Part shown: positions 51,301 through 63,695 of the stretch, one piece after another | Layout of the letters: each line of letters starts with the position of its first letter | Numbering within the stretch: position 1 is the stretch's first letter | Source of the DNA: Dipylidium caninum | Lineage: Eukaryota; Platyhelminthes; Cestoda; Cyclophyllidea; Dipylidiidae | DNA: 64,000 bases | Assembly (NCBI GenBank): GCA_017562135.1 | Contig: QEYB01000026.1 | Coordinates: 186,001 to 250,000 of the forward strand | Reading direction: 5' to 3' | Program-made: the position numbers and the translations under genes | The notes under the pieces: generated by a model | Told to the model about the DNA's origin: nothing | Databases searched by the model: none | Seen by the model: the letters and a program-made list of their open reading frames with translations, nothing else

Positions 51301-53917
51301 ATTATTCAGTTGTAGTCTAAGAATAACAAACATACAAACAAACAGTGCGCTATAAGCAATAAATAGACTGACTTCCAATTGGGTAAGTTCACAGTAAATA
51401 AAAATTGCCAAACATATTTGCATGTCTAGTGAATGATAAAAGGTGGTACTTACTAAAAAGAGTATAATAGTATGGAGGATGAAAAAAGTAATCATACATA
51501 AAATCCTCAAATGATATATACGTTTATCTCTACAAAGTATTCAATGCCGAACTAACCCACTTAGTAATACATCAAAGATAAAGAAAGTTTAAGCAAAGTT
51601 CGTAAAGATCACTGAAAACAGTACTAAGAAGGGAATCACGATGACAGTTGCGTCAATAAAACATGTGCCTTACCGGCCAAGTTAACACACACTAAATATA
51701 AACTTTAGTCTCTAGTCAAGTCTCTAGTACCGTCTCCATGAATATTCATAACGTTACCAGCACTGTTTGCCGGCAAGGGAGATCGACACACGGAAATGTG
51801 CCTTGGTGGTATCTTTTCAAAAGATAAATAAATACCAAAAAACCCACCATCTGGATGGTTGGCGGAAGTAAGAAGAACAATAAGATTGTAGAATGTTTCA
51901 TAAAGTCGACCCAGACTGAGTCGGTCAGTCTTGTAAAATCTGTTAGGTGCCTATAACGATGTAAAAAAGGTATCACGATGGTTAAAGAAACTTGATGTTA
52001 GCTAACATAATTGTAATCGCACTAAGCACGTCACTTAGTGGACATTTCATGACGAAGTGCCAGCCTAGAGTAGAACATAAGCTAACTATTCGTGCTTCCT
52101 TTCTTTTATAACTGAAAAATGCACATTTTAGAGGGGGTCATGAAGAAAGTGATGAAACAAAGTGTAAAGGGGCAAGATTGAAACGGAATAAGCATTTCAT
52201 TTTTATGATTCGAGAATGAAAATTAAATAGAAAAAAAGGACTATTTTAAAGATATGATGAACAAACACCTTTTACTCATAGAGATAAATGACGCCTATGG
52301 GAAGGAGGAGCACACCATTAAGTTTGCAGCTGAGGTTATTCAACGCAATGGAGCTCATGCACACATAATATAGTCGAGACATACATCATTCCAAATTTCC
52401 GAAATAATAAGTATAAATCCAGATGATTTAATGATTGAGTCGATTTACAAAATAATTAGAAATCACGTATATCGAGTGTTTCAGCTATGTTTAAGTCTTA
52501 CCTAAAATGACGCGAACAGCATGATCTTCAGTGTAGTTTTAATAAAATCATTTAAATATCAATTAATAAAAGTGAGTGAACAACGAAAACAAACGTACAG
52601 TTAAATTTGTCTTCAGGGAAAGAGGTTCAGAAAACAGGCACATGGCAGCCACTGTGGCACTAAGAATCCACAGCATTAGAAGAAGAAGAAAGCTAAGAGA
52701 AAAGTGGTTCGGAGGGGGATTTTGAGATCCACAAGAGCCGAAATTTCGACCAAACAGCTATTTATAGTAAAAGATAAAACGCACCTTGCCAATTCAGGAA
52801 GCGTGTTCCATAAGCATTTTATCGTCTTCTTTAACATTTGACTGCTGGAAATTAATAAGTATGGACGAAGAAAACGTCGAACACGATAAAACTGAAAATG
52901 GGGAAAATCAAAACCAAATTCAGTACTTAAAACCCCCCAAGTTTTTGATACGCAATTCCAATGGATAACATGTTCGAAAACACAACTACGTAGGAAGAAT
53001 ACCATATTGTTTTTGGAGAAATTTTAAAAATTTGAAATACAAATATTGGTGTAATAGGCGATCATTATCCTTAAACTGCACCAAGAAATGTAAGATAAAA
53101 CCTAATAAATCCCGTATACTTTTTATGACCAAAGACCGAAGAACAGAAGGAAAACTGGCCGTGTACACAAACATATACTGGGTCAAACCTCCGAGCATCC
53201 CGTAGTTATCGATGCGATAAGATCAGCGAAAGAAATGGCAAGCACCACGAACTGACCGATAATCCATCTGTTCCGCAGAAACTCGAGCTTCCAGAACAGA
53301 TAAGCCTTTGAAAAACAAAAAAACTTAAATCCAACACCAAGAAAATATAAGATAATTGCTTATAAGCTGTAAGACAGAGAACGAAAGATTCACACTCAAA
53401 AATGTTGTCAATTCGGCATTGATGCTAAGAGACAGCGCCAAAAGCAAAAAATAATATATCAAGTGAATAAAATAAACCGAGAGAATAAGGTAACGAATCT
53501 CACGAGTAAGAAGGCTCGAATCAGAAATACGGACAAGCATATGAACTCAACGCCTTCCAAAACTCCACACGGGACGACAGGTCGCTCAACAGTACCCCTT
53601 ACATCCGACGATTTTACAAGAGATGACGGTCTTTCAATGAAAGGTAATATGAAAAGTATGCCAAGACAGAAGTTCGATATACATAAAGACAGTTTGGAGT
53701 AATAGATCTGGTAGATTTTGACTCGGTGATAATTAAGCCCATGTAAAATCGACCGGTACTAAATGTATTTTATAAGGAAAGTGGCTTTTACTCTAACAGC
53801 ACTCTCGATCAAGATAGCCGCCCTTTTAATAGAAGCATCAATAACCATTTCAGGGGTAATCCGGTGGCTAAATTGACGTGCTTGGTGGACCCGATCACTT
53901 TGTACTATTGGTTGTTC
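45331..53917 (-). CDS. two-pore channel, TPC2-like (792 aa without the N-terminus)
   Basis: Nineteen in-phase exons: 53917-53792, 53758-53504, 53305-53189, 52891-52785, 52692-52599, 51950-51848, 51220-51093, 51017-50941, 50489-50405, 49848-49756, 49680-49561, 49064-49014, 48467-48339, 48272-48229, 47297-47066, 46698-46621, 46550-46468, 46073-45992, 45705-45331. TPC2 is an endolysosomal cation channel gated by PI(3,5)P2 and linked to NAADP. Two six-helix repeats can be followed: domain I S1-S2 (FCLGILFILPFIERPSSL), S4-S5 linker (SSSQMLKKTIKCLWNTLPEL), filter I (LIVLLTSANHPDV) and S6 ending NQFRGYLL; domain II S1-S3 (CFATLYVVEICISLW), S4 (VILRTLRFMQ), pore (YWSINFDDFA, LMVLNNWHV) and S6 (WWLIAAVVLLTLITAMIIE). 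The lysines and arginine that bind PI(3,5)P2 in human TPC2 are kept. The first coding exon, about 40 residues in relatives, was not identified; it should lie above 53917. Confidence 0.9.
48786..48802. repeat. short (CA)n microsatellite
   Basis: About eight CA dinucleotides in the two-pore channel intron between 48467 and 49014. Confidence 0.85.
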
Positions 53918-55041
53918 CTGTCGGTAATAAAAATAAGAATTATAAAGTGTAATTTCATGGCGGTGTCGCAATTTATCATTTTATAGATACAGAACATTTG
54001 ATCTTGTGTTTATGTAAACATTCATACTTTTATATCCTTATAGCATAAATATTTCGAGTTGGGATATCAGGATTCATTATTTTCTGTTAGAAGGCCATTT
54101 TGGGACAAAGGTGTGACCATTAAGTCACACTATATCGTATCAAACAGCCACCATCTCTGACCCACCACGACCGTAGGAAACTGGCCTTTACGGATGTTTC
54201 GTTAGTTTTCAAATATTTCAGAAAAAACACTTCCGGAGGAATACTGGCATCATTATGTACAATTTTGAATGAATGCGGGCTGCGGTTGTGACGAATTAAC
54301 GATATTGAAGCCAACAAAATGTGGTATGATTTTGACCCTCTAGTCAGATTAATAATCGAGCCTTTGTTCCTGTATAGTAAACGTTTCTTTAACGTCCGTT
54401 TTTATTCGATATTACAAAATATTTTCCCATTGGCGATTTTACAGCAACTAAGTGCTAATGCAGATGTCATATTGGCGCGGTTAGTTTCAGTGTCCACTGA
54501 ATCACCCTTCCCCCCCTTACTTTTAATAGATCAAATACACCTCCCGGGTCTCTTACCCTCTTATAAACATCCAAATTATCGAAAAATCGGATTCCCGCCG
54601 ACGTAAAATAACCTGTCGAAAGGCCGATACGCACGCACCTTAAATTACGTATGGCCCACAAGCATAGATACCCAAAGCAGGTTCAACCTCGTATAATGGA
54701 ACACACAGACATTATAACCTACTTTTAATTAAGATTTACGTTTCCACAAATGGCGTGTCTCGAAGTTCTCCGCTTCCTCAATATGATAAACATTAAATGT
54801 AAGAACAGTTCCCTGAAAGAATAGGAAGGCCAGGCATAGACCTAGACGGGTAATAGCAACCTTATGTGCGCGGTCATCAGAGCCTTAATTTGAAAACTTA
54901 TGCACTAATCTTACACTTCTCGACCATCGGCCCGTTAAATCGACTAGGAAAAAAATCAGAACTTCTACCCACAACCACTTCAACGAGGCCCATATCAGTA
55001 AGCTTCATCTATTACTTTGTACATGTAATTCAACAAAGTTT

Positions 55042-56737
55042 TTAGGTCTCAAGGTGGTAATCTAGCTGACAGTTGAGTCTACCATCAGCAGCTCTTACCA
55101 TCTCGGATTGAAATGCAGATGCCGACCACAAAACACCGCCGGGAAGCATTACTAAATCCTGCACTTGAACAACTCTCAAAGACTCTTCATTTTCTACTTT
55201 TTCTGTTGACGTGTTCGTGGCGTTGACAGACCCAGACTCATCATTGTTCTGTGACGTTGGGGTAAGAGTCAAGACTGAAAATAGAGGTAACTATTATCAC
55301 TTCCCAAGAAATTCATTTTAAAGCAAAAGGAACTAATAAATTTACATATGCGAAACTAACCAAATACTACCTGAGTAAGAAGACAACGTATCAAGAGATA
55401 GCCGAGAGCGTTTCCTACTAACGATTCCCAGTTTATTAATGTTGGATCGCATCCGCTGATGTGTTCGAACAGTGGCAATCGAGTTAAACTGACGCACAGC
55501 CGATGATGGACGAAATTTACCATCTTTGTCAGGATGATAAAGCCCGAAGATGAGTGACACATCATGCTTAATTAAGTAGAAGACATAATTTCTTGGGAAA
55601 AAGCTTCAAACGACAATACGTCAAAAAGAAGACATTTGGATATTTTGTATTACAATCATCTCTTTAAAAAAATAATAAGGGTAATTAGATCGAAAAATTA
55701 TAAGCTCATTACTTTTAAGACTAAATAAGAGTATTAATGTCTTCAAACAAAAGTCACCTGACATGAATCTAAGCGTACATTTTTGTAGATACTGGTGATT
55801 GTCGACAACGTAATAATATAACTGAGAAGCTATTGGCTGAAGGTCTGTACTATCAGAAGGGTGAAAACTACCCTAAACCATGTTTTATAGAATAAAATAA
55901 ACGAAAATATTTTATTTGAAAGGTTACAGAATCAAATTATTCAGCATATAATTAACACTTAAATCGGGGAGGTGAAGGCGGAGGTTTAACATGAAGAAGT
56001 TTCCTAATTTCTTCTTTCAGTTTAATTAAACATCTAATTCGGTAAAAATAATACATATACAAATATAAGTCCTCAATATGGAAAATAAACACTACCTCAA
56101 TCAGTGTTTCACCTGGTTGTCGTCCAAGTCTTTTAAGGGTTTCAGGATTCGCGAGTTGATCCGTGTGCAACTGAACGACATGTTTCCAAGCCAGAGCTGA
56201 AGAGTTAAAACCGCAGACACCGGAATCCGTCGGTCTCCGTGGTGGAATTGGGGAATCAATGATGAGAGAAGCGGCAGTGCCAGAGGTAGTTGTGTTAGAG
56301 GAAACGCGAAGATGACATGATGATGGGGAACACCAGGGGCACACATAAAGTGGCAGTCCCGGGTGGTAAGCTGAGTCAAGAACATGTCGACGCAACGCTG
56401 AAAGTTCCACAAAAGTGTGTGGACAATGAGGACACCGATAAGGTCGTGTATCCATGTGGAGGCGTGAATGTCTACGCAAATTAGTCGAAGTGGTGGCACG
56501 GTAGTCGCAGAACTCACAGGCGTACACATAGCCTGGCGAAAATCAGATCAAGAAAAAGCTTTATGTCAAGACTTAAAGTATATGCGCAAGTATATAAAGG
56601 CGTCAAAATATGTCGTCTTTATTCTTACCTAAACCATGAGTGGCCCTATGTTGAGAGAGTTGTGAACTAGTTTTACCACGATATGTACAACCAGGAAAAA
56701 CACAGGCGAAGGGGCGATTAGCGAAGTGAAAATTCAT
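55042..56737 (-). CDS. C2H2 zinc-finger protein (324 aa)
   Basis: Four exons: 56737-56629, 56532-56096, 55566-55371, 55274-55042; 325 codons including stop, every junction in phase. The N-terminus has three consecutive C2H2 fingers: CVFPGCTYRGKTSSQLSQH, CEFCDYRATTSTNLRRHSRLH and CPHCPHTFVELSALRRH, with TGEKP-like linkers (MDTRPYRC). A further CPWC pair and a distant H-x4-H may form a degenerate fourth finger. The rest is Ser/Thr-rich, with a basic cluster (SRKRSRLS) in exon 3 that could be a nuclear localisation signal and an acidic C-terminal exon. Tandem C2H2 fingers usually bind DNA; the target is unknown and I do not assign an orthologue. The start is the first ATG after an upstream in-frame stop. 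Confidence 0.8.
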
Positions 56738-56993
56738 AACTTATGGGGGAACCGGATTCGATCGAGAAGACATTATCATAGTCTGTAACACAAAAAAATT
56801 ATAACCAGAAATAGTATGCGCAAGAAACGTGGAGATGTGAAAAGTAGCCGTTTCATTTAATCAACAAATTAGACCAGATAAGTGATGGAAGACTATAATA
56901 GCGAATTTAAGTAAGAATATAAAGAAAAGAGGTTGAAAGAGAATAACAAATCACGATGTGTCGGAAATGTATGAGCCCGTTGAAAGCGATTAA

Positions 56994-57936
56994 TTAAGGG
57001 TAATATATATTGAAACCCATCAAATAAAAAGTGAATGAGCTACAAGGAAGCGTAAAAGACGGGTTATTGCTGGAAGATTGAGGAGTAACCTGATAAACAG
57101 ACCCCATGAACAAAATCCTAGCGAAAAATGAGCTATGTTTGTCATAACTACTTTCAATCACGTCGATGAGCTGTAACCACCCGAAGTAACATAGGCCAGG
57201 ACAACTTTTAACAAGCAAAAGAGTGAGAGATGAGAAAAAAGAATAGATACGAAGAAGGATCAAGAAGTATTGCAAAGTACAAGCGGTAACAAGCTTCACA
57301 ACCTCATTCGCACCGCCAAAGAAGATATCACGAGGAAGGGAGTCACAGATATGCTGAGGAAGGCGCTACACGCATAAAGCGATTAAAACTACAATGATGT
57401 TTAAAAAGGTAACCACGTAAACAGGTGAAATAGGCTTGTAGAGCTTTGTAAAATCCTTTAAGGCCTTTTGTCCCAATTTTATAGCTTCGGATAAGTTATA
57501 GGAGGGTTGGGTGCCTTGTACAGAACACTTTGCGAAGTAATAAGATTTGGACCAGTCATAAAATTTCACTCCAAATTGTGCTTTTGACCATTCACTAGGG
57601 TCCCTCAAAAGTCCTGTTATCCGTTCGCGAACCCACAGCAAAAATTCATGACTCTCAGAAAATTCGTGAATGCTAATAAGGGAACTTTATTCGATTAAAT
57701 ATTCGCTTTGTACAATACGCATTTCGAAAAATTTTGCGATCATTGTAAAAAATTCATCCTTTTACGGCAGCTGGATAGCTTCGTATGACGTGATTCAGGG
57801 AAAATATTATTTCCTCACATTCTAGTTTATGTTTAAGAGTATAGCCCGAGTACTTACTTTCATGAAATCCGAACAAAACTGGACTCTTTACTTTGACTGA
57901 ATTACATTCATACTTTCGATCCCATCTATATTGCAT
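56994..57936 (-). CDS. unidentified protein with hydrophobic C-terminal segments, model incomplete
   Basis: A plausible first exon at 57936-57859 (MQYRWDRKYECNSVKVKSPV) ends at a GTAAGT donor, phase 1. A second open block, 57641 and upstream to about 57424, encodes WVRERITGLLRDPSEWSKAQ and ends PISPVY at a GTGGTT donor. A 63-nt intron would join it, in phase 0, to HICDSLPRDIFFGGANE and a hydrophobic block ending at 56994. The first and second blocks do not join in phase, so a small exon between 57665 and 57850 is probably missing. No family is recognised; the hydrophobic segment LVTACTLQYFLILLRIY could be transmembrane or could be intron read-through. It is divergent from POLR3E, with starts about 790 bp apart. 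Confidence 0.4.
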
Positions 57937-58722
57937 GTTTCACATCAACACAGTAATGCTTTAACGTGTGCAGTTTAATTTGCAGATGTGTAACGTAGGA
58001 AAAAAAACAAAACTTGATCTGCTGAAGGTAGTAAGTGGAGATCAGTACACAAAATATTGGAGTTAGGGAAATTGTAATGTATAGGGATTTTTCCGCGTGA
58101 TGGTTTAGATATAATTTACGTTACTAAAGAATCTTTTAACATTTTTGTTTCAGGTTTAATTGCTTTCAATCAAGTTTTCCTTGTAAAAAGAATAAATCCT
58201 ATCGTTAAGGACACAATTTTGCAAGCCGACGGTCATATTGTATCGTTCTTTTTGACTTGAATTTGTTCCAATCAATTCAGATGTAATAAACTTGCAGAAT
58301 TGATCGTAGTGCTTAATCAACAGATGTTCCTCACATCTAAGTTTAATTTATTTCCTTCACTAAGCTCGTTGATATACCATGCTGGCATCTGGATAGAATG
58401 TAACGGCATTATTAAAAGGAGGCATTGTATACATTCGTGTCTAGGTCTTGATGCGGTAGCGAAAAAAACCCTTGTCTTCCATATTAAGGTCTCTGGTATG
58501 GGTTGTAAAGACCGTTGCGAAATTGTGACATTTGTGGTACACCTTGCGAATTTACAATTTTGTGTAATATGTATTTACAAAACTATACACAACAAACGAT
58601 TTCAATGTAAGCTAATTTAACTCGTCTTATAGTTTTCACGTCTAAAGTACCTCTTATTGGAACACAACTTCTCTTAAATTGATTCGAAGGTGCGTCAATT
58701 GACTGTTACTGTGTTCGGTGAC

Positions 58723-61700
58723 ATGTCTGGTATGAACTCCCCCAAGAGTGAATGTTGTCCAGCTGTTATTAAAGAGGTGAATAATTTATTTGCATAATGT
58801 TTTAGGTCGACTGCTACATAACGCCCAACTTTTCCAGGAATCTGTTGCTGCTTTTGGTACTAAAATTATAATACATATTTTTAGCACAAAAACAGGCATA
58901 AGTCCCGACCCCTTGAAACCGAAACTATAAGAAGTTCGCGAATCAAAACCGCCCTTGCTCATTTGGAAGTAAATATATGTGATGGGCGAGTGGATAACCT
59001 GAGGGCTAGTTCCGAAAAAAAGTTCTCCGGTTTTCTTCACTATTTATTTATAGAGACTCATATGTTATCAGATCAGTTCCGGAGAAACAAGGAGCTTCCC
59101 TTTTGGGATACTTTATAAATGGTAGAATTGATAAAAATTAATTCTTGGTTAGGCGAATGTCATTTTGTTCCTCTGAAGAACGATCTGCTCATAATGGATA
59201 TCATCAAGGAGCCTGTTAGAGGTACACCCATTTTTTCTTGTGAATTCCTTTTCGTTAACCACGCTTTGTATTTTATTTAATATAGTGCCTGAATTAACCG
59301 GTTCCCTTGACGAAAATGAAACCCAATCTACTTCCCATTTACCGAAGCCTACTGTAGTATCGGCAAGGATGCAATCTGAGGCGGAGGTTTTTGGCGCTAA
59401 ACGTGCTGCAAGTCGACGAAAAACGGCAGACAACGATGCTGACCTAAGATATTTGTCGCAGCTTTGTTTGGAACCGTGGAAACCGGCAAGATTTCGAATT
59501 CACGAGGTGAGAACGCTTTTGGTAGATTAACAAAAATAGCCTATGTATGCTTTCGAGCATCGTTCAGCGCTCATGTGTTCTCTTGAAACTCCTTCAAATG
59601 GGTCATCTGAATTCAATAAGAGTAGTTGGGAGTCACTTCTCCTATCGACGCTTAACGAGCAAGCGAGCGAGTACGTTTTTTTTTCTCATTAAATGCAAAA
59701 GTGGTTTCATGCAATTATAATCGGCATCTTCAATCAGATAACTTTTCTTATTTTCATTTCCTTTAAGGGTATCACATTCTGCTCATGAACCAAAACATAA
59801 GGCGACGTTGGATGAACTTGTAAAAAATCTTCTTTTGAAGGGTATGTTACTTCCGGTTTTGTAATTCGTCCGTTATTACAATGACCTTAATAGATTTTTC
59901 ACTATTTTAGCTCGTGTCATTAAGTTTGATAAATTGCTTGAATGCCTGCGCGAGCGGTCTTCAGATAGAAATGCAATTACTCCAGGTTCTACTATTGCCG
60001 TTCTCAATCGCCTAGCCGTTTTGATTCGAGGTTGGTGGGTTGTTAAAAGGTAAATCTGTAGGTCCACTTGCATTTGTGGTTAGTGCTATCCGTGGTGTTT
60101 ATTATTTATATTGTTTTGCTCTTAAGCTCTTTCATTTTTACGGTTCCATGTTTTATACGGGTTGTCCATTTTCAGCGATATCCTATATCCTCAGAATACC
60201 TACAGTGAGCATCCATCACTTCCGAGTGCACACATAATTCGAGCTCGCGATTACGTGGTCAGTTATACACCTGAGTCTTGTTCCTTTTTCTTCATTTTCT
60301 CTGCTAATTTTCTTCTTCGTTAAGATGGCCGTCTTTTATCGAGGTGGCCACCTCACGAGGAAGACTGTTTCGTCAATTACAAAGGTGGGTTTTTAAGTCT
60401 TACACAACGTTAACCGAACATGAGTCTTATATCACCTGTAATTATATAACTATATCAATCATTCTTCAGGTACCAATATATGTTAAAATTTGACATAAGG
60501 TGTCGTCTCAGTAATAAATAGTCGTTGATGAGTTTAAATTTACGGGCAGGAGTAACAAACATTTTTTTACTTTCAGTTGCCGTCACTTGAAGTAACGGAA
60601 ATTCTTGAGCAACTCGGGAACCGTATTTCTTCTGGCTTTGAGGGTCGTACTAATCATTGGGAATTTCGGCAGCCAGATACAGTTTTCATCACTAGGTATG
60701 TTGAACTGTCAATAAATATATTTATACCTTAATGATTTTCGTCCCAAATAATCTTCTTCTCAATTGGATTTTGGTAGTTATCTCAGCACGCATGTTTGTA
60801 GATTACTTTAAAGTCGTATAATTACTTATTTCTTTGCAGATATCCAGACGTCGTTCATCAACAAGCGAACAACTGGGAACTCCGAATAAGACAGCTATGT
60901 ACTCAGCTTAAACTTGAAGTTCTTGTCACTGGTGCGTTTATCACTTAGACCCCTAAAAGCATAACTTTTAAGAAGTTTATTCAATATATGAACCATCGAA
61001 ACAATTTTGCTCCGTTCATTAATCCTTGTTGATCCTGTTTTCTTGCATTAGCCGTATCTTTAGCTATTCATGATGCATGTACTCGTCTCTAATTCTCCTG
61101 TAAACTGAGCCCCAACTTTTCATAGTAACAACGAATAAGTGAAAATTTTATTAACTGAAACTTTAAAGGTAGATAGAAATAATATTACCCCCATTCAGAT
61201 GTGACGCAGCAACGGCGGCGGTGCTCTGGACGTTTCTCAGGTAGCGACACCGAAGATATTTCCGCTCGTTTCAGCCCAACATCGGTGGGCGGTAAACGCC
61301 GACGCAGACGTTTATTAAGCCTATCTCCCGATTCATCTACCGCTCCGTCCGTGGCGAAGCGTACGCGCACTCAGAGCATGTCTTCGACAGATTGCGATAA
61401 CTCGCTTCACTCTAGAAATCCTCATAGTGCAACGTACTCCAACCGGCCCACACCACCTCTTTTCCACGCCAGCCCGCCGACTCAGAAACAGCCCTCCGCC
61501 GCCCAAAAGACCAATGAGAAGACACCGATAAGTCCAACAAATTATGCACCAGCAACACCAAAGTCATCAGATCTTTCAACTCGAAAACCAATAAGTGATT
61601 CACCAGCAGATTGTAAGCTTTGATCTCATTTGCATTTCTCACACTCAAAGTGGATTTGGAATTTCACCTTTCTTGAAATAGCTCTCAAGCAGGAACCTGG

Positions 61701-62719
61701 CTCTCCTGGAGACGATCAAAACAGATCCGGAGCACGGGCAGAATCTGTTCTTAGTATTCCTACGGAAATGACGCCCTCTACCACCGTGGGCGTGATGGAG
61801 AAAGTCGAGGAGCCGGATGCTGCTGTACAGCCTTACTCAATGATAGACGACCCCGTGATATGCAGTTTTGTGCGGGAGAAACTGCATTCACATCCAATTC
61901 TAGCGCTCTCAGAACTTACCAAGGCTTGTCAGGTAGTTATCATTTGTGATGTATTGCGCGTGACATGCAGCGTTAAGCCGGGTCGAATTTGTTTCTCTAG
62001 CCATTCCTAGCGTCACTAGCAAACCAGATAACTTCAAATGGCAGGGCGGCCCCTCCAGGCTCAGAAGCAGAGAGAGAGATGTTGAAGTCAGAGCTATATA
62101 AAGTAGTTCTTGCAGTGGGAGGTCGTGAGTTGCACATCCATTGGCCTAACGTGCCTTCGGCTCTGCCCAAGCAACCCCTCTTCGTGGCCCCCATCGCGGT
62201 TGAATTCGGCGACCCCAGCAGTCCGCTACACCAAGTAAGCTGCCATCATTTCCCTATCCTCATAGCATCTTTACGTGACAATTGGATACGAACTGGAAGT
62301 GTGTATTCTGAAAACCTTTCCACTAAACTCTTAGATTAAGACCTAAAATCAGCATTAATGCGTCTTTCGAAATGAGTTTGATGAGACATTATCACCCATT
62401 CTTTTCAACAAGCACACGATTATTTTCCCACGCTTTACATATTGTACCCCTTTCCTAACACCGTCATAATTGATTCTCAGGCTCGTGAGGCAATCTTAGA
62501 GCGATTCGAAACGTCTACTTTTGTAACTTATGGAATCATAAAAAAGAAGCTCGCAGATGCTGGTCTCAAGATCCCCGATAACACGCTACGGGCTACGATT
62601 AAGGTATTTGCAGGCCTTAGCAACATGGTTTTTTTTTAATTAATACGAGTTTTCTTTTGTAGAGATACTGTGTTTACCGTTATTCAAAGTACTTTCTGCG
62701 GTTTACAGTTAATTATTGA
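58723..62719 (+). CDS. POLR3E: RNA polymerase III subunit RPC5
   Basis: Exons: 58723-58776, 58806-58856, 58885-59121 (see below), 59153-59221, 59286-59506, 59558-59670, 59768-59841, 59911-60049, 60176-60257, 60325-60384, 60577-60695, 60840-60931, 61199-61612, 61682-61932, 62001-62234, 62481-62603, 62663-62719. RPC5 pairs with RPC4 as a TFIIF-like subcomplex of Pol III in the nucleus. Conserved landmarks: the N-terminal dimerisation strand (EVDCYITPNF), GECHFVPLKN, GWWVVKSDILYPQ, GGHLTRKTVSSITK, YPDVVHQQANNWELR, a sumoylation-type SLKQEP site, and the C-terminal winged-helix region (FVREKLHSHPILALSELTKA, LERFETSTFVTYGIIKKKL). Exon 13 is a basic, Ser/Pro-rich insert. Exon 3 needs either a 41-nt intron (58969-59009) or a one-base correction; with the intron the protein is 782 aa against about 708 in human. 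Confidence 0.9.
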
Positions 62720-63695
62720 ATGTGATTTCAAGAAAAATGTCAGAAAAAAGTTTTATTTTGTAACTATATTTGCCGGAGATGATGTCGCTGTAAATCCATA
62801 TGTATTAAGTCTACGAACATGGTATTCATTAATGAGAAAACATACTCATGAGAGTCTTTATTTCCTTGGTACTCAAAGACACAGCATCCGGAAAAACTGT
62901 TGAGGGGACAGAAAGATCCAAAGGTGTTATGGATGGTTGCAACTTGGCTAATTTGTTTGGTAACTAGAACCTCGTGAAGGATAAAAGTAATAAATTACTA
63001 ATAAGGTTTTTAGAGTTTCTTGACGTTGTTTCGTCAATTCTATGACTCTTTGCTTGCCTGCCTTTCGAACGCTGACCAAATGTTCTAAGAGGGAATTGAT
63101 AGTTTCAATGTTTTCCATCCTGAAGGGGAGAAAGATTAGGGTTTTTTTCAGACAGCCCAGTACGGGCGCGTAGGACTCGAGTTTTTAAATAGTCGCCATG
63201 GTCGTGGAAAGGTATGCTCCTCGAGTATGTGCATTAAAGTCTGGTCTCGAACGCATGTATACTTGGGGGGTTTAGGGGGATTAGATCGAAGAGGGATAAT
63301 TGGTCAGGGAGCTGATGATTGGTGCTTAATGCGGATATCGTCGCGCCTAGGGAAACGGTTACCGATGGCCAGTCGACCCAAACGAGCTCCACAGGGCCGT
63401 GAGCGGGCTGCCTTGCTAATTGATTGTTTGCGATGAGCCAATCAACATTGGCTGGTTATTTTAAACAATTGGATATGGAATTGAAATTTCCTCTGTGTTT
63501 TATTATAATAATTGTGTAAAGGCATTGGTTGTGATCTACGATCAATGCGCGCTGGAAGGGACACTTGTGGGTAAAATGACGCATATGGATTTCCCTTATG
63601 ACAAGTAAGACATAGCCATTTTATGCTAAGAAGTTATTGGTGCAAAAATTATATGCGAAAAATCAAACCATTTTTTCTTTGACGAAACGGTTTTA
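62720..63695. other. intergenic with POLR3E polyadenylation signal
   Basis: An AATAAA at 62989-62994, about 270 nt past the POLR3E stop, is a plausible 3' end signal. The 69-aa frame at 63227-63436 has no recognisable domain. Confidence 0.5.

Noticed and set aside
53969..54317. Candidate N-terminal exon of the two-pore channel ending KTNETS
   Set aside because: The donor is in phase 0 as required, but no ATG or clear acceptor defines its other end.
58300..58620. 106-aa plus-strand ORF upstream of POLR3E
   Set aside because: Does not begin with ATG, ends before the POLR3E start and has no recognisable motif.
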